NCBI RefSeq assembly: GCF_000263715.2 | Contig: NZ_CM001514.1 | Span: 358,936-422,935, forward strand | DNA: 64,000 nucleotides | From: Pseudomonas synxantha BG33R | Lineage (GTDB): Bacteria > Pseudomonadota > Gammaproteobacteria > Pseudomonadales > Pseudomonadaceae | Direction: 5' to 3' | Shown here: piece after piece, positions 26,769-35,313 of the stretch | Numbering within the stretch: the first letter of the stretch is position 1 | Layout: each line of letters starts with the position of its first letter | Notes under the pieces: model-generated | Databases searched by the model: none | What the model was told of the DNA's origin: nothing | Seen by the model: the letters and a program-made list of their open reading frames with translations, nothing else | Position numbers and translations under genes: made by a program

Positions 26769-26828
26769 CAGAAACAATAAAGCCCTCACATTTCTGCGAG
26801 GGCTTCGTTTTGTATGGTGCGGCACCAG
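26769..26828. repeat. Left direct repeat: degenerate copy of tRNA-Thr 3' end plus terminator
   Basis: Sixty bases here match 29966-30026 with roughly seven substitutions and one deletion. They include the hairpin aagccctc/gagggctt (26780-26805), which still looks like a terminator, and the last 13 or so bases of a tRNA-Thr 3' end (tggtgc-ggcaccag). They may mark the left border of an inserted segment. The rest of 26829-27353 is AT-rich with no gene I can support. Confidence 0.6.
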
Positions 26829-27353
26829 ACGAACGGTATGTTTCGGCGGGGCTAGATTTTTCGGACGTCTGGAGTTCGTTTGGAAATTCGGCGTACTCCA
26901 ACAAGCAACTATAAATAAATCAGCTAGTTATGGCGTTCGGTGGAATCGAACTCGGGATTTTTTAGATGTCAGCACTTTGTCGGACTGCAAGTAATTCAGA
27001 GCCGCATACGTAATGGTAAACCTCCTGAATTCAAACATTGTCGATCATCCCCTCTGTAGAGAATAGGCAGAAATTCGCCGAAAGCTGCCCGCGGTAACAG
27101 GCAGCAGACGACCAGAAGCGGTCTCTCGCTGACACCAGCACAGGCTATAGACACGTTGCCAACGACTTCGTAACCTCCAGTCTACTGTTGTCGCTTTTTT
27201 CCCTCAGCCAATGTCGCCTTTGAACCATCGGCTAAATCAGGGCTTGGGTTACAGGTGAGCCACGGATGATATGCGACACAAATGGTGTAAAATATTAACT
27301 CACGTGTGCCGTTTAATTATACTTATATTTTTGAACGCTAAGAGGAAGCGCCA

Positions 27354-28307
27354 TTGAAGCAGCTCTTTAAATACATGAGCGAACCTCGGGATTTTTTCGA
27401 AAAAGGATTTATTCGTCTCTCGCAACCAAGCGTATTGAATGATCCATTTGAGGCGGCGTTCTGCCGTAAAAGTTTAGATGAACTGGCCAGTCACTTCGAT
27501 GAACCGACCTCTTGGGACCCAGAATTTGGAGAGTTGAAGTTTTCGCAGTATGTTGATTTACGGATGCACCACATCGGCGTGATAAGTTTCACTGAAAGTA
27601 AAGAAAATTTACTAATGTGGGCACATTATGCCAATGAACACAAAGGGATTGTTGCTGGTGTAGCATACCACCCTGAAATGGGGTCAATTTTTGAGAGTCT
27701 ATTTAGGGCAGACTCCTTGATAAATTCTGCTTGGGGCGAGGAATGGTCGAAATTCGATGGCGCTCCTGTACCTGTTTTTTATAGAAAAGGCTTGAGATAC
27801 CGAAACGATAAGTTTGATTATGACTATTCAAATATCTCAGCAGAGGGGGCCGATAGAGTTCTATATGAGGTTTTTTTACAAAAGAGTGATGAGTGGATTT
27901 ATGAACAAGAGCATCGCGTGATTCTTAGGCTGGAGCAAGCTGATCGAGTGATAGTTCCAAACATCAGCTCTATTGGCAATTTGCACATACAAAACAGGAT
28001 AAAAAACTCAAGCTATTCAGTTTTAAACACCGATTCACGCTCATGCATTGTTAATCTATTTGAGGTTGCCGACGGCGCTGAGCGTACGGCTGTAGCAATG
28101 GAGTTGGCCAAGTTAAGCAAAAATCCCAAGACCATATATCTGATGAAATTATCATCTGGCTCAATAAATAATTGCTTGATAGGCTTAAATTCGAACTTTA
28201 CCAAAGCTGACATTCAAGGAAAGCACGCCTGCTCTACCGGATATTTGGATATCTGGAAAGCCACCAGAAACATGGACTATTACAGTATAGAGTTTGAGGA
28301 AATATAA
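27354..28307 (+). CDS. DUF2971 protein in low-GC DNA
   Basis: The TTG at 27354 follows an AGAGGA site by 7 bases and gives 317 residues. Family features of DUF2971 are present: LFKYMSEP at the start, LSQPSVLNDPFEAAF (22-36), FTESKENLLMWAHYANEHKG (79-98) and WIYEQEHRVI. The family has no agreed activity; members often sit in accessory and defence-gene regions. Base composition is clearly richer in A and T than the flanking housekeeping genes, which points to horizontal gain. It is alone on this strand and followed by an empty 350-bp stretch. Confidence 0.85.
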   Translation: MKQLFKYMSEPRDFFEKGFIRLSQPSVLNDPFEAAFCRKSLDELASHFDEPTSWDPEFGELKFSQYVDLRMHHIGVISFTESKENLLMWAHYANEHKGIVAGVAYHPEMGSIFESLFRADSLINSAWGEEWSKFDGAPVPVFYRKGLRYRNDKFDYDYSNISAEGADRVLYEVFLQKSDEWIYEQEHRVILRLEQADRVIVPNISSIGNLHIQNRIKNSSYSVLNTDSRSCIVNLFEVADGAERTAVAMELAKLSKNPKTIYLMKLSSGSINNCLIGLNSNFTKADIQGKHACSTGYLDIWKATRNMDYYSIEFEEI

Positions 28308-28663
28308 GAAGCCAATTATTCACGCGCCCTCGGCGCTGGACACTGAATGAACGTCCCCAAAAGACGCTAAACTACTAAATACTTGCGGACAGCTTCAGCC
28401 AATGCGTTGCACCCACCGGTTGAGTCTGGCGTACGCCAATGTCAGCTTTGGGTCGACAGTTGTCCGTTATGAAGAGCTGGAATTGGCCAGAAGCAGCCCG
28501 TCGGATTAGAAATCCGTTTGATGCGAAACCGAATCTCCACAACAGCCTTGTAACAATGCCCATGGCCTTTTCACCTTCAACAATCTAACGATGGAGACTA
28601 GGGCAAAACTTAAAGGGTAAAAGGTGACTAGGTTAAAAGGTGACAGATTTATTTCAGCGTTCC
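28308..28663. other. Intergenic stretch with dispersed-repeat fragments
   Basis: No gene is supported. The word taaaaggtgac occurs twice (28618-28628 and 28634-28644), just before gacagatttattt, a string often seen next to REP-associated transposase repeats in Pseudomonas. The segment around 28438-28490 (gccaatgtcagctttgggtc) also has the look of a dispersed repeat fragment. Confidence 0.4.
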
Positions 28664-29821
28664 CTAGCTCCCTCCAATCAACGCCCGCTCCTCCAACCAA
28701 ATCTCCTGAACAAACTGATCCGTAATCGCATAAATCCCATGCCCGCGCCGCATGATGATGTTCTCCGCCACCAGTGCAATCACTACCGGTTGAATCTCTT
28801 CAACCCGCACTTCGCGGCCGACCATTTTTGAATACTCAGCGGCTGCATCAATAGAGAATATCCCGCGGGCATCCCCTTCGGTTGCGGCGATTTTGTTGAA
28901 AATCGCCTGAGCCAGGCTGCCCAGTTGCTCGACTTTTTCAAGCTCAATATTCGCTGCCGCCGAGCGTAATGTGCTGGCAATCACGGGGAGGAAAAGGTCG
29001 GGATCACCCTCCTGCTGCAAGAGTTGGCGCAGGGCCTTTAGCATTTCCTCAGGTCTATTCCCCAAGGTGTTGAATGCCTCGATGGCAACTTCGAGAGAGG
29101 GGAGCTTTTCTTTCTTTACCGTCATCGCAAGACGATTGAGCAGAAACTCGACGTAATCACCTTTTAGCAGCGGATACGCAGCTGACGTGGCGCCGGAAAA
29201 TGCCTGATTGCGTTTGGCGGTTAACTCACTTACTTGCGCCCTATGAGAGCCAGTACCAATAAAGAGGAAATACCCTGGCGTATCAGGGCGTGGATTGATC
29301 GCATCACGTGCAGCCTTGAGTGCCAGTAGCAGCTGATTCCCGTCATCAGAGGAAATGGCGTGTTGCACTTCGTCGATGATCAGCACTAGATCGGTCTTCG
29401 CCTGGTCGACCACCTCTGTCAGTGCTTGAGCCAATGTCGGGCCGTCTGGGTTACCGACGCTGTCGAGCTTGAAACCGAATTTGAATCCCGCTGCACCGAA
29501 GTCAACGTTGCTGACGCGCTTGAGCATCTCCAGTGCCGACGAGCCTGGGGTTTGTAGTTCTTTCAGGGTTTTGTGGATGGCGTTGTGCACGAGCGTTGCC
29601 GGGTTGGCCAGCGTGTCACTCCAGAGGTCGACGTAGATCACCAGGGCGCCTGCTGCTTCCAGGGCTGGGATCAGGTCATTTCTCAGAAAAGTCGTTTTAC
29701 CCGTGCGGCGCAGGCCAGACAGAAAAAGGCCTGAGCGCAAGCCTTCATCAAGCACTCCTGGGTTCAGAAGCTGGTTCGCCATCGATTCAGCCAATTCAGG
29801 GCGTTGAAATATGCTGCTCAT
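28664..29821 (-). CDS. AAA ATPase with C-terminal winged-helix region
   Basis: The 385-residue protein has a P-loop ATPase core: Walker A GLRRTGKTT (36-44), Walker B LVLIIDEVQ (145-153) and a sensor-type FLFIGTGSH. The core is followed by helical and winged-helix-like sequence (REVRVEEIQPVVIALVAENI). It resembles the orphan STAND/archaeal-ATPase-type proteins found singly in Pseudomonas, for which no cellular role is fixed. It lies between the DUF2971 gene and tRNA-Thr, convergent with the former. Its base composition is closer to the chromosome average than that of the DUF2971 gene. Confidence 0.82.
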   Translation of the reverse strand: MSSIFQRPELAESMANQLLNPGVLDEGLRSGLFLSGLRRTGKTTFLRNDLIPALEAAGALVIYVDLWSDTLANPATLVHNAIHKTLKELQTPGSSALEMLKRVSNVDFGAAGFKFGFKLDSVGNPDGPTLAQALTEVVDQAKTDLVLIIDEVQHAISSDDGNQLLLALKAARDAINPRPDTPGYFLFIGTGSHRAQVSELTAKRNQAFSGATSAAYPLLKGDYVEFLLNRLAMTVKKEKLPSLEVAIEAFNTLGNRPEEMLKALRQLLQQEGDPDLFLPVIASTLRSAAANIELEKVEQLGSLAQAIFNKIAATEGDARGIFSIDAAAEYSKMVGREVRVEEIQPVVIALVAENIIMRRGHGIYAITDQFVQEIWLEERALIGGS

Positions 29822-29965
29822 GCAATTATCCCTTTTTATGGATACGCCATAATTATTGCCAGTTCATAATTTAGCATAAAGCTCAAAAAATGGACTTCTG
29901 GTACAGCACATCGCAATTTCAGAGGCTTTGAAAGGGTGGCGTCAGAGGTGAGGAATATAGATCGC

Positions 29966-30011
29966 CAGAAACAACAAAGCCCCCACATTTCTGTGGAGGC
30001 TTCGTTTTATA

Positions 30012-30026
<15 letters not shown>
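29966..30026. repeat. Right direct repeat: tRNA-Thr 3' end and terminator
   Basis: Intact partner of 26769-26828, spanning the tRNA-Thr terminator and the last bases of the tRNA. Together the two bracket 3.2 kb. Confidence 0.6.
29977..30002 (-). terminator. Terminator of tRNA-Thr
   Basis: The stem aagcccccaca / tgtggaggctt with a ttc loop is followed on the minus strand by a T-rich run (tttgttgttt). Confidence 0.8.
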
Positions 30027-30087
<61 letters not shown>

Positions 30088-30101
30088 GTGTTAGGGCGAC
30101 G

Positions 30102-30129
30102 ATTATAGCGATTGGAAAGGTTCTGTAAA
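30102..30129 (-). promoter_or_regulatory. Promoter of tRNA-Thr
   Basis: On the minus strand TTTACA and TATAAT are separated by 16 bp, and the -10 box ends 14 bp before the tRNA. The remaining stretch to 30551 has no supported gene; it contains one DnaA box at 30518-30526. Confidence 0.7.
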
Positions 30130-30517
30130 CCCCTGAATTCTGACTATTTTTGCAAAAACCAAGGTTTCTTGCGATTAGCGTGTTTTCCACACGGCGTGGC
30201 AGCGTAAAAAGCCGTCACTTCGGCGTCATGCCAGGTACCCCGCGCACCTGAGCGATCCGACGCCCAACGAGGTTCTCCGCCCGCTGAAACCGCCAAAAAC
30301 CACCCTGCAAAGTCCGCTTTATACGTTTAACGTCTGATGCTTATGCACAATCGGTTGGTAACAGCTGTCACGAAACGGCCATTTTGTGCAGCCGTTCTCA
30401 ACACGCTGCAACTGCCTGTTTTGCGTGCGTTTTATTTTGTGAACAAAAAATGACCAGCCTCGCTTTTGGCGTTCAATGCCGATTGCTACAGCCTCTGCAA
30501 AGATTCCATCAACAGAG

Positions 30518-31491
30518 TTATCCACAGGGCGCGTGTTGGAAATTTTGCACCTTATTCGCGCTGGGCCAGCACCATCAGGTTGCGTGGGGTGAGTGTTGGT
30601 TCGCAGAAGGTGCCGACCTCGACGTTGTAGCCCTGTTCGCTCAAAAACAGGGCGCGGTCCAGCACCAGCCACATTTCCAGTGGGCGTCGAAACAAACCCC
30701 TTACCAACTCCAGGTTTCGCACTTCGGCCAGGCGCTGCCAGCCGTGGGCTTCGAGCGCCGGCCAGTCTTGTTCACCTGTGGATAAATTCTTGAGGTTTGC
30801 CAGCTCGCGGCAGTAGTCGGCGAAGGATTTATCCAGCCAACTGGTGGGCAGGGAGGGCGTCGGCAGGTAGTCGTCGCAGCCGCGCAGTTGCCGCTGTAGT
30901 CGATCAAAGCCCAGGCGCCGCGCCATGGAGGTGTCCCGTTGCTGGCGCACGCGGTTGCCGGCGGTGACGGTTTCGCTCAGGGGTAATCCCAGATCGTCGA
31001 TCGACAGGGGTAGCAAGGAGGCGCGCCCGGCGGCGGACAGTGCCTGGTAGCGCTCGGCATTGATGCGGTTGTAGCAGCAGGGCGCCAGGGCCAATTGTTT
31101 GCAGCCAGCGGCGCTGGCCAGTTGCAGCAGGCGCACGTGCAGGTCGCCGCAGGCGTGCAGGGCCACAGGTGTGTGTTCGGGGTCGATCGCTACATCGGTC
31201 ATCACGTCTTGCAGGCAATGGGCAGCGGGCAAGCTGTGGTGATCGCTCAGGGCTTGGCCGGACGCAATCAGGGCCGGGTCATATTCCAGGCAGGTCAACC
31301 GTTGGCCGGGTTGCAGCAGGCGGCGGCCAAGATGGCCTTTGCCGGCGCACCAGTCCAGCCAGTGGGCAGGCGTCTGGGCAAAAGTCAGTGCGGCGCCGAA
31401 GGCTTCGATCTGTTGCCACTTGCGCCCGGGCACATCCACATTCAAACGATGGCGAGCAGGCTCAAGGGTGTGCGTGGGTAACTTATCCACA
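30518..31491. other. Three perfect DnaA boxes
   Basis: TTATCCACA occurs at 30518-30526 (+), 30777-30785 (-) and 31483-31491 (+). The second and third lie inside the methyltransferase gene. No AT-rich unwinding region or dnaA gene is near. Confidence 0.55.
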
Positions 31492-31739
31492 GTGCTGAGG
31501 CGCAGCGCGTGAGCGGCCAGCTGTGGAAAAGGTGCGGGCGCGGGCAGGTCGTAAGGTTGGTTGTGACTGGCTTCAGCTTCGGCCAACGAACGCCGACGCA
31601 GCCACTGGGATAACTCGGGATGCTCGGTTTCCCAGGGCAACTGCAACTGAGTAAAGGGCCGTGGTCGCCACAGCCCTTGGTACTCGATCAGGAATGCATC
31701 CAGTGCCTGGAAGCGTGCCTCAACGTCCTTGGCACGCAT
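30552..31739 (-). CDS. Class I SAM-dependent methyltransferase (Methyltransf_32 type)
   Basis: The 395-residue protein has the SAM-binding motif I as HWLDWCAGKGHLGRRL, then the HACGDLHVRLL and LALAPCCYNRI segments that typify this methyltransferase group, which includes the GSTCD family. N- and C-terminal flanks are helical. The target is not known. It starts inside the last gene of the amino acid ABC operon (20-bp overlap with the permease), so it is probably co-transcribed; the same pairing is common in Pseudomonas. It contains two of the three DnaA boxes noted here. Confidence 0.85.
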   Translation of the reverse strand: MRAKDVEARFQALDAFLIEYQGLWRPRPFTQLQLPWETEHPELSQWLRRRSLAEAEASHNQPYDLPAPAPFPQLAAHALRLSTVDKLPTHTLEPARHRLNVDVPGRKWQQIEAFGAALTFAQTPAHWLDWCAGKGHLGRRLLQPGQRLTCLEYDPALIASGQALSDHHSLPAAHCLQDVMTDVAIDPEHTPVALHACGDLHVRLLQLASAAGCKQLALAPCCYNRINAERYQALSAAGRASLLPLSIDDLGLPLSETVTAGNRVRQQRDTSMARRLGFDRLQRQLRGCDDYLPTPSLPTSWLDKSFADYCRELANLKNLSTGEQDWPALEAHGWQRLAEVRNLELVRGLFRRPLEMWLVLDRALFLSEQGYNVEVGTFCEPTLTPRNLMVLAQRE

Positions 31740-32451
31740 CGACGCGCAGCCACTTTTCCAGCAGTTTGAAACCGCGCACCAGCACGTAGGCCATCAGCAG
31801 GTAGAACAAGCCCGCGGCGAAGAAAATCTCTACCGGCAGGTAAGTGCGGGCAATGATGGTGCGCGCCATGCCGGTCAGTTCCAGCAGGGTCACGGTACTG
31901 GCCAGGGCGCTGGCCTTGAGCATCAGAATCACTTCGTTGCTGTAGGCCGGCAGGCCGATGCGCGAGGCGCGGGGCAGGATGATGTAGAACAGCGTTTTCG
32001 GTTTGGACATGCCCAATGCCCGCGCTGCTTCGATCTCGCCCGGCGGAATGGCCTGGATTGCACCGCGCAGGATCTCGGCGATATAGGCGGCGGTGTGCAG
32101 GGTCATGGTGGCAGTGGCGCACCAGAACGGGTCGCGCAGGTACGGCCACATGAAACTGTTGCGCACCGCGTCGAACTGCGCCAGGCCGTAATACACCAGG
32201 AACAGCTGCACCAACAACGGCGTGCCACGGAAGAAGAAAATGTAGCCATAGGGCAGGGCGCTCACGTACCAGCGGCGCGAAGAGCGCGCGATACCCAGTG
32301 GAATCGCCAGCAGCAGGCCGGCGATCACGGCGATTGCCACCAGCTCCAGGGTCAAAGTCGCGCCCTGGGCCAACTTCGGCAGCCACTTGATGATCACGGC
32401 CCAGTTCAGGCCCAGGTCAAAGTGCGATAGCCAGCTGTAGTCGCCGCTCAT
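31720..32451 (-). CDS. hisM: Basic amino acid ABC transporter permease, HisM type
   Basis: This 243-residue inner membrane protein has about five hydrophobic helices and the HisM-type coupling loop EIEAARALGMSKPKTLFYII that docks to the ATPase. It is the second of two permeases, which form a heterodimer with the HisQ-like product. It overlaps hisQ by 4 bp. The substrate is expected to be arginine, ornithine, lysine or histidine; which one is not decidable from sequence (aotM is an equivalent name in P. aeruginosa). Confidence 0.9.
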   Translation of the reverse strand: MSGDYSWLSHFDLGLNWAVIIKWLPKLAQGATLTLELVAIAVIAGLLLAIPLGIARSSRRWYVSALPYGYIFFFRGTPLLVQLFLVYYGLAQFDAVRNSFMWPYLRDPFWCATATMTLHTAAYIAEILRGAIQAIPPGEIEAARALGMSKPKTLFYIILPRASRIGLPAYSNEVILMLKASALASTVTLLELTGMARTIIARTYLPVEIFFAAGLFYLLMAYVLVRGFKLLEKWLRVDACQGR

Positions 32452-33143
32452 TGGGTGCTCCTTGCAAAGCCGCGGGCGGCGCGTTTTTCCAGGAAGTGCA
32501 TGCTGGTCATCGCCAGTACGGTCAGGCCCAGGTACATGAACGCTGCGACCATGAAGAAGGTGAATGGCTGCTTGGTGACGGTCACACCGATTTGCGCGTG
32601 GCGCATGATTTCTTCAAGGCCGATCACCGACACCAGTGCGGTGTCTTTCATCAGGATCATGAATAGGTTGCCCAGGCCCGGGAGGGCGATACGCCACATC
32701 TGCGGCATGATCAACCGGGTGAAAATCCGAAATTTCGACAGCCCCAATGCCACACCGGCTTCGCGGTGGCCCTTGGGAATGGCGAGGATCGCACCGCGAA
32801 ACACTTCGGTGGCGTAGGCGCCGAAGCACAGGCCCAGGGCGATGACGCCGGCGGCGAAGGCACTCAGCGACAGGTCGGGGTTGCCAAAAAACTCACCCAG
32901 GGCACGCATCAGGTTGACGGTGCCGAAGTAAATCAGCAGCACCCACAGTAATTCGGGAATACCGCGAACGATGGTCGAATACGCACCGCCCAGCCATTGC
33001 AGCGGCTTGTACGGCGAAGTCTTGGCCAGGGCGCCGGCAAGGCCGAGCACCAGCCCCAGGCACAGGGCCGTGAGCGCCAGTTTGACGGTCATCAGCGCGC
33101 CGGCGGCGAGGGCCGGGCCGAATCCGTAGAGATCGAAATTCAT
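32448..33143 (-). CDS. hisQ: Basic amino acid ABC transporter permease, HisQ type
   Basis: The 231-residue protein is a HisQ/AotQ-type permease with several membrane helices and the EAA-like loop KGHREAGVALGLSKFRIF. The opening MNFDLYGFGPALAAGALMTV is typical of the family. It lies 74 bp after the solute-binding protein gene and overlaps hisM by 4 bp, forming the membrane channel with it. Confidence 0.9.
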   Translation of the reverse strand: MNFDLYGFGPALAAGALMTVKLALTALCLGLVLGLAGALAKTSPYKPLQWLGGAYSTIVRGIPELLWVLLIYFGTVNLMRALGEFFGNPDLSLSAFAAGVIALGLCFGAYATEVFRGAILAIPKGHREAGVALGLSKFRIFTRLIMPQMWRIALPGLGNLFMILMKDTALVSVIGLEEIMRHAQIGVTVTKQPFTFFMVAAFMYLGLTVLAMTSMHFLEKRAARGFARSTQ

Positions 33144-33217
33144 GGTGTTTTCATATCGCGGCAGGCATTGCTAAAAGCCGACGCGCCCACAGGAGCGCGC
33201 CGGGCAGGTCGTTCAGA

Positions 33218-33970
33218 TCATTCGATGCTGAACGGGAAGTACTTGTCGTTGATCTTCTTGTAGGTGCCGTCTGCCTTGATCTCTGCCAGGGCTTTGTTCA
33301 GGCGCTCGCGCAATGGGTCGCCCTTGCGTACGGCGATACCGATCTTGTCGCTTTCCACCACCGGATCGCCTTTGAACTCATAGGCCGAACCGTCTTTGCT
33401 CTTGAGCCACTCGTACTGCACGTACTTGTCGGCGAGGATGCCGTCGAGGCGACCGGAGGTCAGGTCGAGGTAGGCGTTTTCCTGGGTGTCGTAGAGCTTG
33501 GCTTCGGTGTCCGGCAGCTTGTCTTCCAGGTAGGTACCGGCCAGCGTTGCACGCTGTGCACCGATCACCTTGCCCTTCAGGTAAGCGGCGTCAGTCTTGA
33601 AGTCTGCTGTGGCTTTTGGCGCAATGAACTGCAGCTTGTTCGAGTAGTACGGGTCGGTGAAGTCAACCGCTTGCTTGCGCTCATCGGTGATCGACAGCGA
33701 AGACACCAGGAAGTCGAACTTCTTGGCGTTCAAGGCCGGGATGATGCCGTCCCAGTCGGACACATACACTTCGCACTTCTCGACTTTCATCTTGGCGCAC
33801 AAGGCGTCGCCGATGTCCTTGTCGAAGCCCACTACGTTGCCGCTGGCGTCTTTATTGTTGAACGGTGGGTAAGCCGCTTCGATCCCCATTTTCAAGGTTT
33901 CTGCCATGGCCGTGGCGCTGAACGCCATCGAGACGGCCGCGGCCAGAAGGAATTTCTTATAGGTCTGCAT
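33218..33970 (-). CDS. hisJ: Periplasmic basic amino acid-binding protein, HisJ/ArgT/AotJ type
   Basis: The ATG at 33970 (MQTYKKFLLAAAVSMAFSAT) gives 250 residues with a signal peptide cleaved after TAMA. The mature protein begins ETLKMGIEAAYPPFNNKD, the classic opening of type II solute-binding proteins, and has FLVSSLSITDERKQAVDFTD and a Cys pair near CAKMKVEKC that matches the disulfide in HisJ/LAO proteins. It is the second gene of the operon, between the ATPase and permeases. Confidence 0.92.
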   Translation of the reverse strand: MQTYKKFLLAAAVSMAFSATAMAETLKMGIEAAYPPFNNKDASGNVVGFDKDIGDALCAKMKVEKCEVYVSDWDGIIPALNAKKFDFLVSSLSITDERKQAVDFTDPYYSNKLQFIAPKATADFKTDAAYLKGKVIGAQRATLAGTYLEDKLPDTEAKLYDTQENAYLDLTSGRLDGILADKYVQYEWLKSKDGSAYEFKGDPVVESDKIGIAVRKGDPLRERLNKALAEIKADGTYKKINDKYFPFSIE

Positions 33971-33983
33971 GCATGTTGCTCCG

Positions 33984-34757
33984 TTAGCGGTTGCTGGACA
34001 TGAATTGTTTGCAGCGCGCCGAAAGCGGGTTTTCAAACACCTGCTGTGGCGATCCTTGCTCTTCGACCAGGCCCTGGTGCAAAAACACCACTTCGCTGGA
34101 TACCTGGCGGGCGAAGCCCATTTCGTGGGTGACCAGCAGCATGGTGCGGCCTTCTTCGGCCAGTGCGCGGATCACATTAAGTACTTCCTGAACCATTTCC
34201 GGGTCAAGCGCCGACGTGGGTTCATCGAACAGGATGACTTTAGGTTGCATCGCCAGGGTGCGCGCAATCGCCGCCCGTTGTTGCTGGCCGCCGGAGAGTT
34301 GTGCAGGGTACGCGTGGCGCTTGTCGGCAATACCGACCTTGGCCAGCAAGGCCTCGGCCACTTCTATTGCTTCAGCCTTGCTTTGGCCGAGCACGCGACG
34401 AGGGGCCTCGATGATGTTGTCGAGGATGCTCATGTGCGGCCACAGGTTAAAGTTTTGAAACACAAAACCAATTTCGCTGCGCAGGCGGTTGATCTGCTTG
34501 CCGTCGGCGGCCATCAGCTCGCCGTTTTTTGCGGCTTTGAGCTTGAGCTCTTCGCCAGCTACCAGGATCTGGCCCTGATGCGGGTTTTCCAGCAGGTTGA
34601 TGCAACGCAGGAAGGTGGACTTGCCGGAACCGGAGGAACCCAGGATCGAGATCACATCGCCGTCGCGAGCGGTCAGCGAGATACCCTTGAGTACCTCAAG
34701 CTCACCATAGCGTTTGTGCAAGTTGCGGATTTCAAGCGCGGGCGTGGCCTGGGCCAT
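33984..34757 (-). CDS. hisP: Basic amino acid ABC transporter ATP-binding protein, HisP type
   Basis: The 257-residue ATPase has Walker A GSSGSGKST, the LSGGQQQR signature, Walker B VILFDEPTSALD and the switch His in VTHEMGF. The long region after the Walker A (LKAAKNGELMAADGKQINRL) is the insertion found in HisP. It is the first gene of the operon P-J-Q-M plus methyltransferase, with a 13-bp gap to hisJ. The 556-bp region between this start and gabP holds both divergent promoters. Confidence 0.93.
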   Translation of the reverse strand: MAQATPALEIRNLHKRYGELEVLKGISLTARDGDVISILGSSGSGKSTFLRCINLLENPHQGQILVAGEELKLKAAKNGELMAADGKQINRLRSEIGFVFQNFNLWPHMSILDNIIEAPRRVLGQSKAEAIEVAEALLAKVGIADKRHAYPAQLSGGQQQRAAIARTLAMQPKVILFDEPTSALDPEMVQEVLNVIRALAEEGRTMLLVTHEMGFARQVSSEVVFLHQGLVEEQGSPQQVFENPLSARCKQFMSSNR

Positions 34758-35204
34758 GTGCGGTCCTCATTGTGTTCGTTGCGATCTTCGCTGTTGGGCC
34801 GCCTTCCTGGCGAGGCGCCAAGCTAGCATAGCGTTTGGATGACAGCCAACAGCGCTGCGGACGGTTAACTGGTGGTCTGCGGCAGTGTGTCGCATCGGCG
34901 CAGTAGCGTGTCGCGCCATCAACAACCTACAGACGTTTGAACCGGAAAGATCCACAGGCTTCGCGTAAAAAAGGGCGCGATGGTGCCAGCTTTGGCCGGG
35001 TGTTGGAAGGGTTAACCGGGCAAACGGTCCACATCAGCCCGTTTATGGGGCGTCACGTACTTTTTGTGTGTGTTTTTGGTGCGTCTGATTGGCTTGAAGG
35101 TGAGTCGCACGGTAACGCTATAGCGGAATGCCATGATTCTCAAAGACTTGCGAGCGCCGATGAATTGTCCTACAGCCCGCGTCAATGGCGGCTCTGTTAC
35201 ATTT

Positions 35205-35220
35205 TGGCGCAAATCTTGCG
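35205..35220 (+). promoter_or_regulatory. Sigma-54-like promoter before gabP
   Basis: TGGCGC-N5-TTGCG has the exact spacing of ten bases between the GG and GC dinucleotides. It differs from the consensus TGGCAC-N5-TTGCA at one -24 position and the last base. It lies about 95 bp before the gabP ATG. Confidence 0.45.
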
Positions 35221-35313
35221 TAAAAAATAAAGAACGCCCTGTTGGATTCTTTTCACGAGAAAGGCTGCAGGCCGGGCGAACCCGTTTTCGCAATTCCTCG
35301 CAAAGGTGTGTCA

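Noticed and set aside
26931..26957. tRNA T-arm-like string (reverse complement gagttcgattccacc)
   Set aside because: Looks like a T loop, but the flanking stem does not pair and no other tRNA parts are present, so it is not called a tRNA pseudogene.
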